NCBI GenBank assembly: GCA_963705525.1
Contig: CAVPJW010000004.1
Coordinates: forward strand, 620,001-684,000
Direction of reading: 5' to 3'
Origin: CAVPJW01 sp963705525
GTDB taxonomy: Bacteria; Acidobacteriota; Vicinamibacteria; Vicinamibacterales; CAVPJW01
DNA length: 64,000 bases
Shown: positions 7,853 to 16,782 of the stretch, in pieces
Numbering within the stretch: the stretch's first letter is position 1
Layout of the letters: each line of letters begins with the position of its first letter
Program-made: the position numbers and the translations under genes
The notes under the pieces: model-generated
Database searches by the model: none
The model's input: the letters and a program-made list of their open reading frames with translations, nothing else
Told to the model about the DNA's origin: nothing

Positions 7853-9916
7853 CTATTGATGAGACGTCTCTTTGGCCGTCTGCGCGAGTCGGACTCGCTC
7901 CCAGAAGCGTATTAGATGCAGAAATGCTTCCAAGTCAGATCCGGTCAACTGTCGAGGTGCCTGCCACGTCGTACCGTCGACCGTTAGTATTCCATCACGA
8001 AAGTCGTAGATCACTTGAGTGCGTTTTGTCCTGAACGCAATCTGCCGAGGGCGGGCCAGCGAGCCCAGGTATTGAAAGATCGTGGCGCCGGGCGCTCTGT
8101 CCTTCAAGCGCGGGCCAGTCGGTCCTGAACGGTCACTGAGGGCCTTGCGAAGGGCACTGCGGAGATCGACCTGGCAAAAGGGCTCCTCAATCAAAAGAGG
8201 GAGACTCGCGACGATCAGGGGAATTCGGGTCTGCGCTTCGTTCAACGCGTAACCGTGTCCAAGAAATCCCTCCTCAAACAGACTTTCACCATGGTCGCCG
8301 GTGACTATTACCCCCACATTGCCGGAAAGTCGTTCGCGGAGGCTTGACAATAGTTCGCCGACCGCCTTGTCAACATTGAAGACAGTGTTGAGATACATCG
8401 AGCGCACCGATTTGACTTCGGTCTGCCTGATATCGCCCTGGCGAAGAACGCTCGAATCGAGCAGTGGACGGATGCCCCCGTGGTGATACGGAAAATGCGT
8501 GTCGTGGAAGTTGACATAGAGAAAGAGAGGACGCTCAGACCGCCTGGTCGCCAAGAAGCTCTCGACGCGCTCGAGAAGGACACTGAACGGGATGGCCAGA
8601 CTTCCGGGGGTGCTGAATGTCGTATAGCGGCGATTCCGATCCGTTCGAGCGTCGTACGAGACATCGGCGCGCTCGAAGCCAATTCCGAAGTCAGGACTCC
8701 CAAACGACTCGTCCTGCGCCGAGAAGTACGCCACTTCGTACCCATTGGCTTTGAAGTCGTCAATGAGACTCGTGGCGCCCCGAAGTTTCGCGAGACTGCC
8801 GGAAAACAGATGATATCGGGATTGAACCGTGTAACCGTTCATGGAGTACGCATGTAACGACGATACACCTTGTTGAGCGAGCTCGTTTAGGACGGGTGTG
8901 ACGGGCTTGCCGTTGAGAGTGGCGCCAACGACGTCTGCTCGAAAACTTTCGAGTACGAGGAGCAGGATGTTGGGTCTCGACGACCACGAACCCGCTGTGG
9001 CCGAATCTTCGATATATGCCGGTCCGGGCGGAAGGTCCCCACCGATGCCGTCCTCGTCGAGAGCATTACCCGGAATATCCACGGCGTATGGGAAGACCTG
9101 TTTGTTCCGGGAGTCCGGATCCGTAGGGATACTGAGCGCACCGAATCCATCCCCGTCAAAGTCGGTCAGGCGAGCAAGACACCAGCCGATGACCTGTACG
9201 CTTGGCTTCCGTTTGAGACCCTGATCAAGGACGTCGCTGTACATGCGAAACGCCGGTACGGACACGAGTCCGACGAACACGGGCACAGCAGACAGCGCAA
9301 TCAATCCGCGACTCGTCGATGGGGCAGTCGATTCGGATTCGCGTGCGTCGCGGGAATAGCGCTGAAGAATGAACACGGCTGCCGCCGTCAGCAGACACGC
9401 TCCGACAAGGACCATCACAAGCCTGAGAAGATGTTCTGAAGAGACCGCGAACAATTCGGAGGGATGCTGACCCGCGAGCTCGAGCATGAGGGAAAGATCC
9501 CGCGTGTCACTCAAATACTCGATCAGGCGATATGAAATGAAATTCGCGGCTAGCAAGGGACCGACTCCCGCAGTCAGCGCCAGGAGGCGGCCGGCAGCGG
9601 ATGCCAGGCGGAGACGCGAGCTCATCCAGAGACCCAGCACGATCAACGGAGCGATGAACGCCGCGTCCGCGAGCAGCGATCCCGCGAGGAAGCCGATGAT
9701 CTGCGGCAATTTGGTGGCGTGGTCGACCGAGAGAAAGCCGCCTGTGAAGTACCCGCGCTTACGCTGAAGCAGTGCCGTGTCCAGAAGCGTGACCAACGAG
9801 GCCCCCCACGACGAGAGAAACAGCCATTCCACGACCAGGCGTGGCATTCGGCGATTGAGGGGGACCCCGTGTTTCACGGTCTCGTCCTGGCGGCGCTTCG
9901 GCGCCAATCTCGTCAC
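7853..9916 (-). CDS. Sulfatase-fold membrane enzyme, LTA-synthase/phosphoethanolamine-transferase-like
   Basis: The 687-residue protein has about five N-terminal membrane helices (residues 25-185 and 200-225), a linker, then an alkaline-phosphatase-superfamily sulfatase domain (about 315-640). Metal ligands are visible: the E in L-L-L-V-L-E-S-F, H-D-T-H near the middle, and G-D-H-G-E-S-L-F. The nucleophile position holds a threonine (Y-T-V-Q-S-R-Y, about residue 362), not the Cys/Ser needed for formylglycine. It is therefore a transferase of the LtaS/EptA type rather than an arylsulfatase (inference). Such enzymes move phosphoglycerol or phosphoethanolamine to envelope glycans or lipids in the periplasm. 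It is the first gene of the operon. The start is a GTG without a clear ribosome site; an internal GTG about 12 codons later, behind an AGGA-like site, is an alternative. Confidence 0.8.
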   Translation of the reverse strand: MTRLAPKRRQDETVKHGVPLNRRMPRLVVEWLFLSSWGASLVTLLDTALLQRKRGYFTGGFLSVDHATKLPQIIGFLAGSLLADAAFIAPLIVLGLWMSSRLRLASAAGRLLALTAGVGPLLAANFISYRLIEYLSDTRDLSLMLELAGQHPSELFAVSSEHLLRLVMVLVGACLLTAAAVFILQRYSRDARESESTAPSTSRGLIALSAVPVFVGLVSVPAFRMYSDVLDQGLKRKPSVQVIGWCLARLTDFDGDGFGALSIPTDPDSRNKQVFPYAVDIPGNALDEDGIGGDLPPGPAYIEDSATAGSWSSRPNILLLVLESFRADVVGATLNGKPVTPVLNELAQQGVSSLHAYSMNGYTVQSRYHLFSGSLAKLRGATSLIDDFKANGYEVAYFSAQDESFGSPDFGIGFERADVSYDARTDRNRRYTTFSTPGSLAIPFSVLLERVESFLATRRSERPLFLYVNFHDTHFPYHHGGIRPLLDSSVLRQGDIRQTEVKSVRSMYLNTVFNVDKAVGELLSSLRERLSGNVGVIVTGDHGESLFEEGFLGHGYALNEAQTRIPLIVASLPLLIEEPFCQVDLRSALRKALSDRSGPTGPRLKDRAPGATIFQYLGSLARPRQIAFRTKRTQVIYDFRDGILTVDGTTWQAPRQLTGSDLEAFLHLIRFWERVRLAQTAKETSHQ

Positions 9917-10307
9917 GTCTGACGAATACTAATTGGCGGCGTTCATCTAATGAGAAAGCTGGGATCGGTGGAGAGCCTCGGGTTGCCGTGGTTGCAGCTG
10001 AGCTGGATCACTTTCGGCCCGATCTGCCGATTCGCCTCGCCCGTTGCGATGCTCGACCGGAAAATCATCCCGCCAGACGAGGACGAGAGGCTCAAACGAT
10101 ACTCGACCTCCAGTGCCGCTGCAAACACGCCGTGCGAGCCTTCCGTGATTCCCCAAATGGCCATCATCTGCCATCCGTGTCGAGGCCGCGTTGCGATCGG
10201 ACGAACGTCAGTTGCTCTGTAGGATTTCACAGCATCGAGTGTAAGAAGTACCAGGCCGCACGGTCCACCACCGTTCGGAACCGCATGAAAAACTGCGCAT
10301 CGCGCAG

Positions 10308-10323
10308 TGGAAGGATTCTTGCG
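10308..10323 (+). promoter_or_regulatory. Candidate sigma-54 (-24/-12) promoter
   Basis: TGGAAGGATTCTTGCG has GG and GC separated by exactly 10 bases and an intact TTGC at -12. It differs from the consensus TGGCACG-N4-TTGCW at three positions. It would drive the beta-helix gene with a leader of about 190 bases. A sigma-54 activator gene lies at 16926-17993. Confidence 0.45.
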
Positions 10324-10442
10324 GACGTTCGCCTTCAGCAGTTCAGCCGGCTCGCTCGAACGCGACCGGTAATCTCGATCCACACCTGTCTTTTTCGTAC
10401 GGTATACGCGGCAACGGTCGGATCTCTGTGCGCCAGAGCGGC

Positions 10443-10466
10443 TTGCATGGAGTTGCGACCATGCAA
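10443..10466. repeat. Perfect 8-base inverted repeat upstream of the beta-helix gene
   Basis: TTGCATGG and CCATGCAA are separated by 8 bases. It lies between the candidate sigma-54 promoter and the start codon. There is no T-run, so an operator or leader hairpin fits better than a terminator. Confidence 0.5.
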
Positions 10467-10522
10467 ACGCGAGCGGTCGTCTGCAGATGGATATCGTAAC
10501 AAGAATCTGGAGGCTGGTTTCA

Positions 10523-12457
10523 GTGGCCAAGAATGTAAGCCCGCTTGCAATCTCGTCAGCGCTGATCGTTATCGTGCTGGGTTCCGCTCGCTGGGCGTCG
10601 GCTACCGAGTGGATCGTCGCGCCGGGAGGTAGGGGTCCTGGGACGGCCAACGCGCCATTCGGCTTGATTCAAGACGCGCTCAATGCTGCCAAGCCCGGCG
10701 ACATCATCACAGTGAGGCCCGGGACATATGCGGAGTCGCTCAGAACCGTCCGAAGCGGCACTGCCAGCGCGCGCATCGTGCTGCGGAGCGCAGAGGGACG
10801 GGGATCGGTGCTGCTTACCGTCCGATCCTGGGTGCTGCGGGTCGATCACGCGTACTTCACGGTCGATGGCCTCGTGTTGGACGGGCAGTACGGAGACGCC
10901 GACCTCGTTCAAGTGAACGACGGGGCTAACTATCTTGTCCTTCGCAATTCGGAGCTCCGGCGGACTACGCGCGACTGCGTGGACATGGAATCACCCACGG
11001 GCGTACTCATCGAAGGCTGTCTCATTCATCACGCCTTGAACTCCAAAAACGGTCGGATGGACGCTCACGGCATTGCCGCCGGCGCCGTGCACGACCTGAC
11101 CGTGCGAGACACCGAGGTTCACACATTCTCAGGGGATGGTTTTCAGGTCGACCCTTCACGAAGATCGCCCGGGTGGAACAATGTGACAATCGACCGCTGC
11201 CGGTTCTGGTTGGCGCCCTTGAGTAGCCCGGAAAATGGGTTTCGGGCCGGCGTGGTCCCGGGCGAGAACGCTGTGGACACGAAGACACCGCCGTTTGGAC
11301 CGAGAGCCGTGATGACAATCCGCGACACGCTGGCCTGGGGATTTCGTGGTGGCCTGATCGCCAACATGTCTGCGTTCAATCTCAAGGAGGACGTTGACAT
11401 TTCGGTAGACCGTGTCACGGTCTGGGATTCGCAAATCGCGTTTCGGCTGCGTGGTCCGACCAGTTCGGCTCCGGCAGGCGCCTGGGTCATGCTGAAAAAC
11501 GCGGTCATTCATGACGTGCAAATGGCCGTCAGGTATGAGAACAACCTCGAAAACTTCAGGTTGTGGAACACCACAATCGGAAGGAATGTGGCACGACCTT
11601 TCGTCGAGGCCGAGTCACGCGGGAGCGTCATTGACGCAAAAAACGTCCTGCTCCAGAGCACTACTCTGCCACCGGAAGCTGCCGGACCCGGCAGTCTCAC
11701 GGTCGGAAGTAATTCGTTCGTCAATGCTGCGGCAAACGACTATCACCTGGTCTCCACATCGCCTGCTGTCAACTACGGCGTCGCGGTCGCGGCCGTGCCC
11801 ACTGACCGAGACGGTCTTGCACGGCCGCAAGGCGCGGTGTTCGACGCGGGTGCGTACGAGCTTGCGAGCGGAGGGGGTTCGGGAGGCGCTCCGCCTCCAC
11901 CGAGTGACACGAATCTATACGCCGCCCGAGCTACCGCGCATTTCGGAGCCTGGCAGACCGTCCAAGATCCGACGGCCGCAGGGGGCTCGCGTCTGTCGCA
12001 CCCTGACGCCGGCGCACCCAGGGTGTACCCCAAAGCTAATCCGACCAACTACTTTGAACTCCAGTTCGAAGCCGTGGCAGGACGCCCGTATCACCTTTGG
12101 GTTCGGCTGAAGGCCGATCGGAACCTGCCTCAGAACGATTCGGTCTGGGTCCAGTTTTCCGGCGCGGTTGACGCAGCAGGCACTCCGATCTATCGAACTG
12201 GAACGAGCATGGCCGGCGCAGTCACGCTCAAGGAGTGCGACGGGTGCCCCACATCGTCCTGGGGTTGGCAGGATACCGCCAGAATAGGCGTTGGACCGGC
12301 CATCTGGTTCGAATCGACCGGTACTCAGACCATCCGGATTCAAACCCGAGAGGATGGTGTCTCGATCGATCAAATCGTGATTTCAGGAAACGCGTATCTG
12401 AACCGCGCGCCGGGGTCGAGCACGAATGACACGACCGTCCTGAGCGCCGTCCCCTAG
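10523..12457 (+). CDS. Secreted right-handed parallel beta-helix protein with C-terminal carbohydrate-binding-like domain
   Basis: The protein starts with a Sec-type signal peptide (hydrophobic I-S-S-A-L-I-V-I-V-L-G, cleavage near A-S-A). A pectate-lyase-like parallel beta-helix region follows (about residues 20-440). It opens with the usual A-P-G-G-R-G-P-G-T-A-N-A-P-F entry motif and H-G-I-A-type coils. After a Gly/Ser/Pro linker the last 180 residues look like a CBM6/35-type beta-sandwich (Y-H-L-W-V-R-L-K-A-D and S-I-D-Q-I-V-I-S). No catalytic residues can be assigned. It may be a polysaccharide lyase or epimerase, or a binding protein for the polysaccharide made by the neighbouring module. 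GTG at 10523 is preceded by GGAGG with a 9-base gap. An in-frame ATG at 10487 has no such site but would also give a signal-like start. Confidence 0.8.
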   Translation: MAKNVSPLAISSALIVIVLGSARWASATEWIVAPGGRGPGTANAPFGLIQDALNAAKPGDIITVRPGTYAESLRTVRSGTASARIVLRSAEGRGSVLLTVRSWVLRVDHAYFTVDGLVLDGQYGDADLVQVNDGANYLVLRNSELRRTTRDCVDMESPTGVLIEGCLIHHALNSKNGRMDAHGIAAGAVHDLTVRDTEVHTFSGDGFQVDPSRRSPGWNNVTIDRCRFWLAPLSSPENGFRAGVVPGENAVDTKTPPFGPRAVMTIRDTLAWGFRGGLIANMSAFNLKEDVDISVDRVTVWDSQIAFRLRGPTSSAPAGAWVMLKNAVIHDVQMAVRYENNLENFRLWNTTIGRNVARPFVEAESRGSVIDAKNVLLQSTTLPPEAAGPGSLTVGSNSFVNAAANDYHLVSTSPAVNYGVAVAAVPTDRDGLARPQGAVFDAGAYELASGGGSGGAPPPPSDTNLYAARATAHFGAWQTVQDPTAAGGSRLSHPDAGAPRVYPKANPTNYFELQFEAVAGRPYHLWVRLKADRNLPQNDSVWVQFSGAVDAAGTPIYRTGTSMAGAVTLKECDGCPTSSWGWQDTARIGVGPAIWFESTGTQTIRIQTREDGVSIDQIVISGNAYLNRAPGSSTNDTTVLSAVP

Positions 12458-12481
12458 GGTGAAATTCCCTCAGGACGATGC

Positions 12482-13381
12482 TCAGTGTGCCGTCAAAGAG
12501 AAGGGGTCGGACGCGAGGTCAAAGACCTGCTCGGGCGCTTCGCCAATCACGTTGCGCAGCGAATCGAACGAAAAATCTGCGAGCAGACGCGTCACCCGGC
12601 CTTCCGTCTCGTCGAGATTCCAATAGTGCCGGAATCGACTTAACAGGCCCGCAGAGAGTCTGGGTTGGTCCGGATCGAGCTCCCACGGATGCAAGTAAAA
12701 GAATGCCGGCCGTCTCTCATGATCGTTGATTCGGTGCATTCCCCAGCGAGTCCATCCATACGGCAGAATGCGGAAGTATCCTCCACCGGCGACTGGCAGG
12801 TTGGCAGCGCCGACTCTCACGGTAGAGCCCGGCACCTCGATTAGGTACTGCCCGCCGCGTTTGAACCGATATGGATGCCGCGGCGACTGCGGGATTCCGT
12901 ACCGATCGTGATGAATCGGAAAGATGCTGGCATCGTAGCTGTATCCTTCCTCCATCAGGACGTCCAGCGCCCACAGAGACCGCCCGGTCACTGAATAGCT
13001 CGGGGCCCGGAAGCCAGCCACCGGGACGCCCGCAGCGGATTCCAGCACCTGCTTCGCGCGCCGGACATCCTCTCGAAACGCGAGCGGTGTCTGGTTGTAA
13101 ATCAAACGGTGTTCGAATCCATGAGAGGCAATCTCGTGACCCTTGGCGGCGATGCGCCTGATCAGCTCGGGAAACTGCTCCGCGACCCATCCCAGTACGA
13201 AGAATGTCGCATGGACGCCGGCTTGCTCGAAGATGGCCAACAATCGATCGGTATTCTCGCAGACGCGACTCTCCATCCTTGCCCAGTCGGCGCGCGCGAC
13301 GATGCCCTCGAAGGCGCTCACGTGGAAATAATCCTCCACATCGACTGTCATCGCATTCACGACCGTGGCGCTCTCCCGCAT
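12482..13381 (-). CDS. Polysaccharide deacetylase, exosortase-system type
   Basis: The 299-residue NodB-fold deacetylase begins with the catalytic D-V-E-D-Y-F block near residue 14. It continues with A-T-F-F-V-L-G-W-V-A, the metal-binding H-E-I-A-S-H-G (two histidines), F-R-A-P-S-Y-S, and near the end F-Y-L-H-P-W-E-L-D-P. This string of motifs matches the deacetylases found in PEP-CTERM/exosortase-associated polysaccharide loci (from memory, the TIGR03006 type). It would remove N-acetyl groups from the nascent or exported polysaccharide. The ATG at 13381 is 11 bases after the true stop of the sugar transferase. Because that upstream gene carries a frameshift, the two genes read as one long frame, which is not a natural fusion. 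The 3' end faces the beta-helix gene, 24 bases away. Confidence 0.9.
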   Translation of the reverse strand: MRESATVVNAMTVDVEDYFHVSAFEGIVARADWARMESRVCENTDRLLAIFEQAGVHATFFVLGWVAEQFPELIRRIAAKGHEIASHGFEHRLIYNQTPLAFREDVRRAKQVLESAAGVPVAGFRAPSYSVTGRSLWALDVLMEEGYSYDASIFPIHHDRYGIPQSPRHPYRFKRGGQYLIEVPGSTVRVGAANLPVAGGGYFRILPYGWTRWGMHRINDHERRPAFFYLHPWELDPDQPRLSAGLLSRFRHYWNLDETEGRVTRLLADFSFDSLRNVIGEAPEQVFDLASDPFSLTAH

Positions 13382-13392
13382 CGTGATCGCGC

Positions 13393-14791
13393 CTAAGCGC
13401 CTCGTCTCAGGATGACCGTCTTGATCGTCGAGAACAGAATGAAGAGATCGAACGCAATCGACATGTTCTTGATGTAATACAGGTCTGTACTGAAGCTTTT
13501 TGAGCGCGTCCTCGACGCTGGCGCCATAGGTGTAGCGGATCTGAGCCCACCCCGTGAGACCCGGACGGACCACGTGGCGCTGACCATAGAACGGAATTTC
13601 ACGCGACAGTTGACTGACAAACTCCGGTCGTTCCGGTCGCGGACCGACGAGGCTCATGTCCCCGATGAGAACGTTCCATAGCTGCGGCAGTTCGTCCAGC
13701 CGCGTTCGCCTTAGGAACCTGCCGACCGTCGTGATCCTGGTATCCGTCGCCTGTGCCCATGTCGCTCCCGTTTCCGCCTCGGCATCCATCCACATGGAAC
13801 GAAACTTGTGAACGGTGAACACTCGACCATGCTGGCCGACACGCTGCTGGTGATAGAGGCATGGCCCTCGCGAGGAGAGCTTCACCGCGATGGCAGTGAC
13901 GATCATGATGGGCACGGCGAGGAAGAGCCCTATTCCCGCAAAGTAGACATCGATCAGCCGCTTGGCCGCCGTTAGCGTTCTCGTCTTCCTGAAGCCGTCC
14001 GAGAAGATCAGCCAGCTCGGGCGGAGGTTCTCCACTGCGATCTTCCCCGTATAGCGCTCGTACACGCTCGCAAGATAGTCGAAGTGCACGCCGGACAACT
14101 TCATCTCGAGCAGTTTGTCTACCGGGAGTTTTCCTCTCGCATCCGCGAGACTGACAACCACCCGATCCACGGCTTGAGCTCTGACGATCGCCGGGATGTC
14201 GTCGATGGTGCCGATGACCGCGGGATTCAGGACGGGCGTACCGACCATCGCCGGATCCGGATCGACGAACCCGACGATCTGCACGCCCAGTTCGCGACGG
14301 CGATCGTGGAGTTCTCGCACGAGCTCCACTGCTGCCGGGCTCCTGCCGACGAGCAGCAATCGCTCGCGAGGGCCTGTCCACTGGCTGAACCATTCGAACG
14401 CGAACCGCCAGCCGGCGACGACAAGAATGACGAGCGTGGACGCGATGAAGAACACACCGCGGCCGACGACGAGATCGGGAAACCAGAAATAGATGACCGC
14501 GAGAAGAAGAGACGTGGCGCCTAGCGCCTGCACGCTTCGAACGAAGAGCTCTCGGCGATCGGCGAGGATGCGCAGATCGTAGAGATCGGCATAGTACAGG
14601 CAGACCTGGCAAACGACCGCGATGAGAATCGACTTCTGCAGTCCGCCTTCAAAGGTGAACAGTATCCAGCTTCGTTCGCTGAAGCGAAGTCTGGCGCTCA
14701 GGACGACGGCGGCGACAATCAGGACGTGCTCGCACACAATAAGGCCGAGCGTCCGGCGCGTCAGATTTCCTCCGGTCAGGGTGTTCAGCAT
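13393..14791 (-). CDS. Undecaprenyl-phosphate sugar-1-phosphate transferase, EpsB type, with a one-base frameshift
   Basis: The protein should be about 466 residues. It has four N-terminal membrane helices, a CoA-binding-like Rossmann region (L-L-L-V-G-R-S-P-A-A), a fifth helix near residue 275 and a C-terminal bacterial sugar-transferase domain. That domain carries K-F-R-S-M, R-R-T-R-L-D-E-L-P-Q-L-W-N-V and D-M-S-L-V-G-P-R-P-E-R-P-E-F. It would start lipid-linked repeat-unit synthesis by moving a sugar-1-phosphate to undecaprenyl phosphate. Near the 3' end the frame breaks at 13486: after K-K-L-Q-Y one extra base separates TAC from GAC. The expected ending D-L-Y-Y-I-K-N-M-S follows in the next frame and stops at 13393. 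Without the shift the ribosome would run into the deacetylase. The gene starts 36 bases after the tyrosine-kinase gene. Confidence 0.85.
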
Positions 14792-14827
14792 GAGCCGGCC
14801 CGTGTCAAGTCTGGAACGCGAATGAGA

Positions 14828-15751
14828 CTACGAGATGGTAGTGGCGTAGTAGTCCCGGCCGTTCTTGCCCGGGTTGGGAACGCCGTCTTGGGCGCGATTC
14901 AACACGAGGCCGGCGATGCGGTCGCGACCCACCGCGTCAATCGCGCGCTGGATGAATGCGTACGGGGTCCTCCCCGCCTGAATCACCAGAACCGCGATAT
15001 CGACCATCGCCGCGAGGACGCTCGCATCGGCGAGGAGCACGACCGGTGGAGTATCCACGATGACCCAGTCGAAGGTTTCTGCGGCCTCCTGAATCACGTG
15101 CCGCATCCTCTCCGACGTGAGGCCGCCGAGCGGATTGGGATCTGGGTTGCCTGCTGGAAGAACGGCAAGCAGAGGCGAAATCTCAACGAGCGCAAGGCTT
15201 GGCTCCGCTTCCGATTTCAATCCATCGCTCAAGCCCGACCGGTTCTCCGCCTGAAAGATTTCGTGCATCGTCGGGCGCCGCAGATCGGCGTCGATGATCA
15301 GCACGCGGCGGCGATACGTCTCGCTCAATGTCAGCGCGAGGTTGGCGGCCGTCAGGGTCTTGCCTTCCCCCGCCAGGGCACTCGTGACCATGACGGTCCT
15401 CACGCCGCGGTCGGCTTGCGCCTGATGCAGGACCGCCGCTAGACGATGGTATTGCTCGCGCGCGGCCGGCCGCATTCCCTGCGCGGTCGCGAGTTTTTCT
15501 TTCCAGACCGGATGCAGACGACCGACGGCGCCGGCTCGGAACAGCTGGGTCTCACGCACGTGCGAAGACGTCGGGCGCGTCTTCTCGACCGGAGCGGCGT
15601 CGCGCGGAGCACTCGGGAGCGAGGGCGCCCTCGTCTGAGTCTCGGTTGGGGCGATGACGAACTGGTTCAGCGTGTCCTCGGACGGATCGAGTCCACCGGG
15701 AACTCGCGCCTTGATGCCGGCACGTTTGAGTGCCTCGTCGATGCGACTCAT
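14828..15751 (-). CDS. CpsD/CapB-family tyrosine autokinase, exosortase-system type
   Basis: The 307-residue cytoplasmic P-loop protein carries Walker A S-A-L-A-G-E-G-K-T (about residue 126), Walker A' L-I-I-D-A-D-L-R-R-P and Walker B V-I-V-D-T-P-P. These are the marks of bacterial tyrosine kinases that control polysaccharide chain length with a Wzc-type partner. The N-terminal S-R-I-D-E-A-L-K-R-A is typical of the PEP-CTERM-locus subgroup. The C-terminal tyrosine cluster of classical BY-kinases is reduced to one Y-Y pair near residue 302. No chain-length (Wzz) partner is seen in the window. The start overlaps the ATPase gene upstream by 4 bases (ATGA), so the two are translationally coupled. 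Confidence 0.88.
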   Translation of the reverse strand: MSRIDEALKRAGIKARVPGGLDPSEDTLNQFVIAPTETQTRAPSLPSAPRDAAPVEKTRPTSSHVRETQLFRAGAVGRLHPVWKEKLATAQGMRPAAREQYHRLAAVLHQAQADRGVRTVMVTSALAGEGKTLTAANLALTLSETYRRRVLIIDADLRRPTMHEIFQAENRSGLSDGLKSEAEPSLALVEISPLLAVLPAGNPDPNPLGGLTSERMRHVIQEAAETFDWVIVDTPPVVLLADASVLAAMVDIAVLVIQAGRTPYAFIQRAIDAVGRDRIAGLVLNRAQDGVPNPGKNGRDYYATTIS

Positions 15752-16743
15752 GAGCCTGACCGTTTGAACAGCGAAAAGCGGCGTCGAGCCGGCGGGGTGC
15801 TGAACATCGGACGCTCGTCTGAGAGCGCTCCGGCGTCGTGCGCTGGAGTCGCCGAGCCGGCGGCGTGAGCGGGCGCGCTCGAGCGCGACTCGCTGACAAG
15901 CCGGAGGCGGGCCGACTGCTCAGTGCCATCCGGGCGCAGGTCCAGGTCGTTGCACACCTCGAGAACAATGTCCTGGCCGACGGGCCGGCGATCCATAGCG
16001 AACCCGCTGACGAGCGTATTGTCACAAATCACGTTGATCAAGCGAGGAATGCCACGGGAGCGGTCGTGGATCACCAACACGGATTCGCGCGTGAAGATGC
16101 GGGTGGGTTCGCCTCCCGCGCTCCGGACGCGCGCGGCGATGTAGGTGGCTGTCCCCTTCAAATCAAGCGGACGGAGATCACAGCGGAGCACGACGCGCTG
16201 CTTCAGCTGACAGAGCGACGGATCGTTCAAGCGCTCGGCCAGCTGCGGCTGACCGACGAGGACGACGGCCAGGAGTTTCGTCGTCGAGGTCTCGATATTG
16301 GCCAGCAGTCGTATCTCTTCGAGAAGGTCGAGCGGCATGCTCTGCGCCTCGTCGATCACGAGTGCGCACGCGCTTCCAGTTTCCCGCCGGCGGAGCAGCA
16401 ATCGCTCAAACTCAAGCAGGAAGACGGCCTTCGACCGCTCCGCATCACGGCTCAATTGAAACGCTTGCGCGAGGTACTCGAAGAACTCCGGGCGCGTCAG
16501 TGTCGGGTTGTTGATGTAGACGTCGAGCGCACCGTGTTGCTGCTCTGCGCCAAGGGCCGTTCGAACGAGCGTCGTCTTCCCCGTCCCGGCCTCGCCCGTC
16601 ACCACCATGATGCCCTTGCACGACGAGAGGCCGTACTGGAGATTGCTCAGGACTTCGCGGTGACTGTCGGTCACGACGAGGAACTTTGGATTCGGCGTCA
16701 GCTCGAAAGGCGGCTCACGAAAACCGTAGAACTGCTCATACAT
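15748..16743 (-). CDS. ExeA/GspA-like AAA ATPase of an exosortase-type polysaccharide locus
   Basis: The 331-residue protein begins with M-Y-E-Q-F-Y-G-F-R-E-P-P-F, the usual opening of the ExeA-like ATPases found beside PEP-CTERM polysaccharide genes (from memory, TIGR03015). Walker A G-E-A-G-T-G-K-T lies near residue 50, Walker B A-L-V-I-D-E-A-Q near 127, and an arginine-rich sensor region G-I-P-R-L-I-N near 235. The last 60 residues are low-complexity and variable. The exact role is unknown; relatives are thought to assist assembly of the export machinery. It is the first gene of the polysaccharide segment below the 182-base gap holding the 16783 palindrome. There is no clear ribosome site before the ATG. 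Confidence 0.88.
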   Translation of the reverse strand: MYEQFYGFREPPFELTPNPKFLVVTDSHREVLSNLQYGLSSCKGIMVVTGEAGTGKTTLVRTALGAEQQHGALDVYINNPTLTRPEFFEYLAQAFQLSRDAERSKAVFLLEFERLLLRRRETGSACALVIDEAQSMPLDLLEEIRLLANIETSTTKLLAVVLVGQPQLAERLNDPSLCQLKQRVVLRCDLRPLDLKGTATYIAARVRSAGGEPTRIFTRESVLVIHDRSRGIPRLINVICDNTLVSGFAMDRRPVGQDIVLEVCNDLDLRPDGTEQSARLRLVSESRSSAPAHAAGSATPAHDAGALSDERPMFSTPPARRRFSLFKRSGS

Positions 16744-16782
16744 GCAGCGGCACCGTACGGCACACGAAGGCCAAAGCTCAAC

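Larger units (their letters stand above)
9917..10522. other. Divergent intergenic region, no confident gene
   Basis: This 606-base gap lies between the sulfatase-fold gene (-) and the beta-helix gene (+). It should hold promoters for both. I see a sigma-54-like site at 10308-10323 and an 8-base palindrome at 10443-10466. On the minus strand a frame open through 9943-10230 has codons ending mostly in G or C, as in real genes here. The protein is unrecognised and its upstream part loses that bias. It may be the 3' remnant of a decayed gene, or chance. Confidence 0.5.

Noticed and set aside
10487..10522. ATG at 10487 as the start of the beta-helix protein
   Set aside because: It is possible, but it has no ribosome site and puts 12 residues ahead of the signal peptide; the GTG at 10523 has GGAGG 9 bases upstream.
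12482..14791. A natural 769-residue fusion of sugar transferase and polysaccharide deacetylase
   Set aside because: The join passes through a shifted stretch; the conserved end of the transferase and its own stop at 13393 lie in the other frame, with the deacetylase ATG 11 bases later.
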